NCBI GenBank assembly: GCA_017390125.1
Contig: JAFPCT010000145.1
Span: 1 to 9,070, forward strand
From: Treponema sp.
GTDB taxonomy: Bacteria > Spirochaetota > Spirochaetia > Treponematales > Treponemataceae
Length of the DNA: 9,070 bases
Reading direction: 5' to 3'
Positions 6,672 through 9,070 of the stretch are shown piece by piece. The notes below the pieces were generated by a model, which saw nothing but the letters and a program-made list of their open reading frames with translations, had not been told where the DNA came from and did no database searches. Positions within the stretch are counted from its first letter, which is position 1; each line of letters begins with the position of its first letter. Both the position numbers and the translations under genes were made by a program.

Positions 6672-6700
6672 ATTATATTCTTTTTGGAAATTATAGTAAA
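6672..6700 (-). promoter_or_regulatory. Promoter of the ammonia-lyase gene
   Basis: On the minus strand, TTTACT (6700-6695) is followed after 17 nt by a perfect TATAAT (6677-6672). A second, overlapping TATAAT lies at 6695-6690 without a good -35. The first would start transcription near 6665, about 2 nt before the ATG at 6663. No Shine-Dalgarno precedes that ATG. Confidence 0.5.
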
Positions 6701-6703
6701 TCA

Positions 6704-6738
6704 CAAAAAAAATCCATGTCACAATTGTAGCATGGATT
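6704..6738 (-). terminator. Rho-independent terminator after sod
   Basis: Read leftward, AATCCATG (6738-6731) pairs perfectly with CATGGATT (6718-6711) around a 12-nt loop containing the palindrome ACAATTGT. It is followed by a run of eight T (6712-6705). It starts 21 nt after the sod stop codon and separates sod from the ammonia-lyase promoter. Confidence 0.75.
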
Positions 6739-6758
6739 CGTAATTTTCCCTTATAAAA

Positions 6759-7376
6759 TTATTTTATTGCCGCAAGGTAAAGTTCATTTACCTTCTTCCA
6801 ATCGACAACATTAAAATACTCTGCAATGTAGGACGCACGGAGATTCTTATACTTAAGGTAGTATGCGTGCTCCCAGACATCAATACAGAAAATCGGTTTG
6901 TTGCCAGTTCCCTGACTTATAGGGTTATCCTGATTTGCACTCTGGCTCAAAACCAGACTTCCGTCTTTTGCAACGGAAAGCCATGCCCAGCCAGAGCCAA
7001 ACTGAGTTAATGCCAGATTGGAAATCTTTTCCTTAAAGGCATCAAAACTTCCGAAAGTTTCATCGATTTTTTTTGCCAGCTCACCGCAGGCTGTTCCGCC
7101 GGCATTTGGTGCCATTACAGAAAAATACAGGTTGTGATTGTAATAACCGCCGCCGTTATTTTTTAAGCCGTTTCTGAGGGCAGCATCTGAAATTGAATCC
7201 AAGTTAGAAAGCAAATCTTCTACAGATTTTCCTGAAACTCCGGCTTTTTCTGCAAGTTCATTGAATGTTTTTGTGTAAGTCGCGTGATGTTTTCCGTGAT
7301 GAGTCTCCACGGTAAGTTTGTCAATGTAAGGCTCCAGGGCATCAGAATCAAAAGGCAGCTTGTACTGTTCAAACAT
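6759..7376 (-). CDS. sodA: Superoxide dismutase, Fe/Mn family, Mn-type residues
   Basis: Converts superoxide to oxygen and hydrogen peroxide in the cytoplasm; there is no signal peptide. The 205 residues are standard. The metal ligands are all present: H26 in THHGKHH, H81 in GGGYYNHN, and D166 and H170 in DVWEHAYYLKY. Two positions point to manganese or a cambialistic enzyme. Gly occupies the NNGGG site where iron enzymes place the active-site Gln, and the Gln is instead supplied by the SANQDNP segment (Q149). A GGAGG ribosome site lies 7 nt before the ATG. It is preceded by luxS and followed by a strong terminator, so it seems to be transcribed alone or with luxS. Many treponemes are described as lacking this enzyme and using superoxide reductase instead, so its presence may reflect gene transfer (inference). 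Confidence 0.96.
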   Translation of the reverse strand: MFEQYKLPFDSDALEPYIDKLTVETHHGKHHATYTKTFNELAEKAGVSGKSVEDLLSNLDSISDAALRNGLKNNGGGYYNHNLYFSVMAPNAGGTACGELAKKIDETFGSFDAFKEKISNLALTQFGSGWAWLSVAKDGSLVLSQSANQDNPISQGTGNKPIFCIDVWEHAYYLKYKNLRASYIAEYFNVVDWKKVNELYLAAIK

Positions 7377-7404
7377 GTTAATCCTCCAAGATAAATATTA
7401 CTTG

Positions 7405-7467
7405 ATTCTAACACAAGATTATTCAGCGTGCCAGTTAAATTATATGGCTAGGATTAAGCGTCTGCAA
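7405..7467 (-). promoter_or_regulatory. Promoter region of sod (two candidate -10 boxes)
   Basis: The better candidate is TTGCAG (7467-7462, inside the end of luxS), a 17-nt spacer and a perfect TATAAT (7444-7439); it would give a leader of about 55 nt. A second candidate is CTGGCA (7434-7429), an 18-nt spacer and TAGAAT (7410-7405), giving a leader of about 22 nt. Either leaves the GGAGG site in the mRNA. I see no clear terminator between luxS and sod, so read-through from luxS is possible. Confidence 0.4.
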
Positions 7468-7948
7468 AAACCTTTCCATCATCAAGGGTAATCTTGAGTT
7501 TTGTGTATTCATGATGGAAATCATTTTCAAGGCGGTTCAGGTAGCGCTGGCTTTCCCACTTGCACATAGGAAGGTCATGAAGAAGATAATTTCCGCATGC
7601 TTCCGGACGGGCAGCAGGAACTTCATTCTGGGCAACAACCCATTTCAGGCATTCAATTGTAAGACGGCGCATATCATGAACCGTATAGTTTCCTGTCATT
7701 ATGATATACATTCCGGTAAGGCAGCCCATAGGACCAACATACACAACATCATCTTTTGCCTCTGAGTTGCGGAACCAGGTTGCCATCAGGTGCTCAAGAC
7801 TGTGCATTGCCGCAGGAGCAATTGCCGGCTCCTTGTTTGGTTCTGTAATGCGCAAATCGAAAGTCGTAAAACCTTTGTCTTCCCGGGAAACATAAATTCC
7901 AGGCTTTAACTGAGTGTGATCAATTGTGAAACTCTGTATTACTTCCAT
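7454..7948 (-). CDS. luxS: S-ribosylhomocysteine lyase LuxS (AI-2 synthesis)
   Basis: Splits S-ribosylhomocysteine into homocysteine and DPD, the precursor of autoinducer-2. It is the second step of S-adenosylhomocysteine recycling after Pfs, which is not in the window. The 164 residues are full length. All key residues are present: the metal-binding H49-x-x-E52-H53 motif (HSLEH), the third metal ligand C118 in ACGNY, the catalytic Cys C76 in GPMGCLTGMY, and the substrate-contact segment FDLRITEPN (30-38). It is cytoplasmic. The ATG at 7948 lacks a good ribosome site; a G-run (GGGGG at 7961-7965 on the other strand) lies about 12 nt upstream. It follows the ketosynthase by 194 nt of structured sequence and precedes sod by 77 nt. 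Whether it serves signalling or only methyl-cycle detoxification cannot be told here. Confidence 0.97.
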   Translation of the reverse strand: MEVIQSFTIDHTQLKPGIYVSREDKGFTTFDLRITEPNKEPAIAPAAMHSLEHLMATWFRNSEAKDDVVYVGPMGCLTGMYIIMTGNYTVHDMRRLTIECLKWVVAQNEVPAARPEACGNYLLHDLPMCKWESQRYLNRLENDFHHEYTKLKITLDDGKVFADA

Positions 7949-7987
7949 AGTGCTTTCGACGCCCCCAACTTTGCGAACTTTTGCACA

Positions 7988-8016
7988 ACTATAACACAGG
8001 AAACAAGTGAGGGCAA
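7988..8016 (-). promoter_or_regulatory. Promoter of luxS
   Basis: On the minus strand, TTGCCC (8016-8011) is followed after 17 nt by TATAGT (7993-7988), with TGT before it giving an extended -10. Transcription would begin near 7981, giving a leader of about 33 nt. The -35 box lies inside one arm of the inverted repeat at 8008-8039, so a factor binding that repeat would cover the promoter. Confidence 0.5.
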
Positions 8017-8039
8017 TAACAGAAATGCTGTTGCCCTCA
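8008..8039. repeat. Inverted repeat overlapping the luxS -35 box
   Basis: TGAGGGCAA (8008-8016) is matched by TTGCCCTCA (8031-8039), a perfect 9-bp inverted repeat. CAG/CTG pairing inside extends the stem with a TAA bulge, closing on a 5-nt AAATG loop. It has no long T-tract on either side (only CTTGTTTCC leftward), so it is a weak terminator candidate. It could equally be an operator for luxS. Confidence 0.55.
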
Positions 8040-8042
8040 TAG

Positions 8043-8093
8043 AAAAAAACTATAAGTTTATCCCGCTCGATAAATCTCGCAATTCATTTATAG
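8043..8093 (-). terminator. Possible AT-rich terminator or attenuator-like element after the ketosynthase
   Basis: Read leftward, CTATAA (8093-8088) can pair with TTATAG (8055-8050), followed by seven T (8049-8043). Inside, ATAAAT (8091-8086) and ATAAA (8061-8057) can each pair with the same ATTTAT (8075-8070), so alternative folds exclude one another. All stems are short and A/U-only, so this is tentative. It lies 50-100 nt after the ketosynthase stop. Confidence 0.3.
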
Positions 8094-8095
8094 GT

Positions 8096-8141
8096 AAATG
8101 CTAACCGACAGTCACGACGGACTGTCGGTGTTAACGCATTT
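8096..8141. repeat. Long imperfect hairpin just after the ketosynthase stop
   Basis: ACCGACAGTC (8104-8113) and GACTGTCGGT (8120-8129) form a perfect 10-bp stem with a 6-nt loop. Outer arms AAATGC (8096-8101) and GCATTT (8136-8141) also pair. The whole can be drawn as an 18-bp stem (CGACAGTC, TAAC and AAATGC blocks) broken by two 2-nt bulges on one arm. No T-tract follows on either strand, so it may act as an mRNA 3' stabiliser or as part of a terminator with the next element. Confidence 0.6.
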
Positions 8142-8142
8142 T

Positions 8143-9070
8143 CTATTGTCGAAATTTCTTGAAAATCAAAGAAGTGTTGATTCCGGCAAAGGCAAAGTTG
8201 TTCGACATAACATATTCAGCATCAATCTTGCGGCCTTCTCCGCGGATGTAGTCCAAATCACCACATTCAGGGTCGATGTTGTTAAGATTCAAAGTCGGGT
8301 GGAACCAGCCTTCGTTCATCATGTTGATTGTAAGCCATGCTTCTACGGCACCGCAGGCACCAAGAGTATGACCGATGTAAGACTTAGTAGAAGAGATAGG
8401 AACCTTGCGGCCAAAGACCCGGGCAGTAGCAGTAGTTTCTGCAATGTCTCCGTGGTGAGTTGAAGTTCCGTGTGCGTTTACATAGGCAATTTCGTCACCC
8501 TTGAGGCCGGCGCTGTCCAAAGCAAGCTGCATACAGATTCCCATAGTTTCGCTGTTAGGCGAAGTAATATGTGTACCGTCAGTGTTTGTACCAAAACCTA
8601 CGATTTCTGCATAAATTTTTGCACCGCGTTTTACAGCGTGTTCCAAATCTTCAAGAATCAAAGTTCCTGCACCTTCACCGATTACAAGACCGTCGCGATC
8701 CTTATCAAATGGACTTGGAGCAGTTTCCGGGTGTTCGTTACGGATAGAAGTTGAACCCAGCTGGTCAAAAATTGCAGCATCCGGCGGACAAAGTTCTTCT
8801 GCACCACCACAAATCATGATGTCCTGCAAACCGTTTTCGATGGTTTCATAGCCGTAACCGATTGACTGAGAACCAGAAGTACAAGCTTCTGATGTAACAA
8901 TCATACGGCCCTTAAGCTGATATGTAACTTCAATATTTGCAGCACAAGTGTGCGGCATGCATTTAATGTAAGTAGAAGAGTTTACTTTTGCAGTGCAACG
9001 GTCTTCCATAACGCTTGTAAGTTCCTGAATAGAATCAAAAGAACCCATAGAAGAACCATAAGCTACACCA
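8143..9070 (-). CDS. Beta-ketoacyl-ACP synthase, FabF-like, aryl-polyene (ApeR)-like subtype (5'-truncated by window)
   Basis: Condenses malonyl-ACP with an acyl-ACP by decarboxylative Claisen reaction. The frame is open through 9070, so the N-terminus is outside the window and about 309 residues are visible. The Cys-His-His set is complete: counting from the Met codon at 9048, C56 in SEACTSGSQSIG, H193 in NAHGTST and H227 in STKSYIGHTLGA, with K222 in the same motif. The C-terminal NNFAFAGINTSLIF (283-296) ends a normal thiolase fold. It is not a housekeeping-type FabF sequence: CTSGSQ replaces the usual CA-x-G around the Cys, and GGAEELCPPDAAIFD and DLDYIRGEGR are features I associate from memory with the ketosynthase of aryl polyene clusters. 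The product of the host operon is inferred. It is probably the last gene of an operon entering from the right and is followed by hairpin structures. Confidence 0.88.
   Translation of the reverse strand, partial: GVAYGSSMGSFDSIQELTSVMEDRCTAKVNSSTYIKCMPHTCAANIEVTYQLKGRMIVTSEACTSGSQSIGYGYETIENGLQDIMICGGAEELCPPDAAIFDQLGSTSIRNEHPETAPSPFDKDRDGLVIGEGAGTLILEDLEHAVKRGAKIYAEIVGFGTNTDGTHITSPNSETMGICMQLALDSAGLKGDEIAYVNAHGTSTHHGDIAETTATARVFGRKVPISSTKSYIGHTLGACGAVEAWLTINMMNEGWFHPTLNLNNIDPECGDLDYIRGEGRKIDAEYVMSNNFAFAGINTSLIFKKFRQ

Noticed and set aside
7949..8142. tRNA or known small RNA gene between the ketosynthase and luxS
   Set aside because: No cloverleaf or T-loop GTTCGA pattern; the region is explained by hairpins and the luxS promoter.
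1..9070. CRISPR array, insertion sequence, phage or defence system
   Set aside because: No repeated spacer-repeat pattern, transposase or nuclease-type gene was found anywhere in the window.

Overview
The window looks like ordinary chromosome from a host-associated, probably anaerobic, Gram-negative bacterium. My best guess is a Treponema-like spirochaete. This rests on protein style, moderate to low GC, T-rich intergenic DNA and the gene mix, not on a marker gene, so it is inference. It is a patchwork of short transcription units. There is no tRNA, rRNA, insertion sequence or CRISPR array that I can see, and no gene-free stretch exceeds about 200 bases.

Left part (1-1313). The N-terminus of a secreted protein runs off the left edge on the minus strand. 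Diverging from it are a sirtuin (NAD-dependent protein deacetylase) and a 60-residue, charged, probably coiled-coil protein of unknown function. A hairpin with T-tracts on both sides (about 1281-1313) separates these from the next unit.

Middle part (1315-5061). A parA-parB chromosome-segregation pair (minus strand, 8-nt overlap) diverges from a class I SAM-dependent methyltransferase with a VPCC motif (plus strand). The latter converges, with only 10 nt between stop codons, on a Cof-type HAD phosphatase.

Right part (5061-9070). All genes lie on the minus strand. In transcription order they are: the C-terminal part of a divergent FabF-like ketosynthase (running off the right edge), luxS, a Mn-type superoxide dismutase, a MIO-type HAL/PAL/TAL ammonia-lyase, and the HAD phosphatase. 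Promoter-like sites precede luxS, sod and the lyase, and a good Rho-independent terminator follows sod, so these are probably separate units in one direction.

The most interesting reading is that the ketosynthase and the ammonia-lyase both resemble the subfamilies found in aryl polyene (APE)/flexirubin-type pigment clusters rather than housekeeping FabF and histidine-degrading HutH. The lyase has Gln where true histidine ammonia-lyases have Glu in the E-D-H-V-S-M motif, and no hut genes are nearby. The ketosynthase has CTSGSQ around the active Cys and a GGAEELCP block. If this is right, more APE genes should lie beyond 9070. The luxS and sod genes sit between the two, which gives an oxidative-stress theme to the region. 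Other points worth a look are the structured DNA between the ketosynthase and luxS, and several genes (parA, the methyltransferase, the lyase) with a -10-like hexamer almost touching the start codon and no Shine-Dalgarno sequence.
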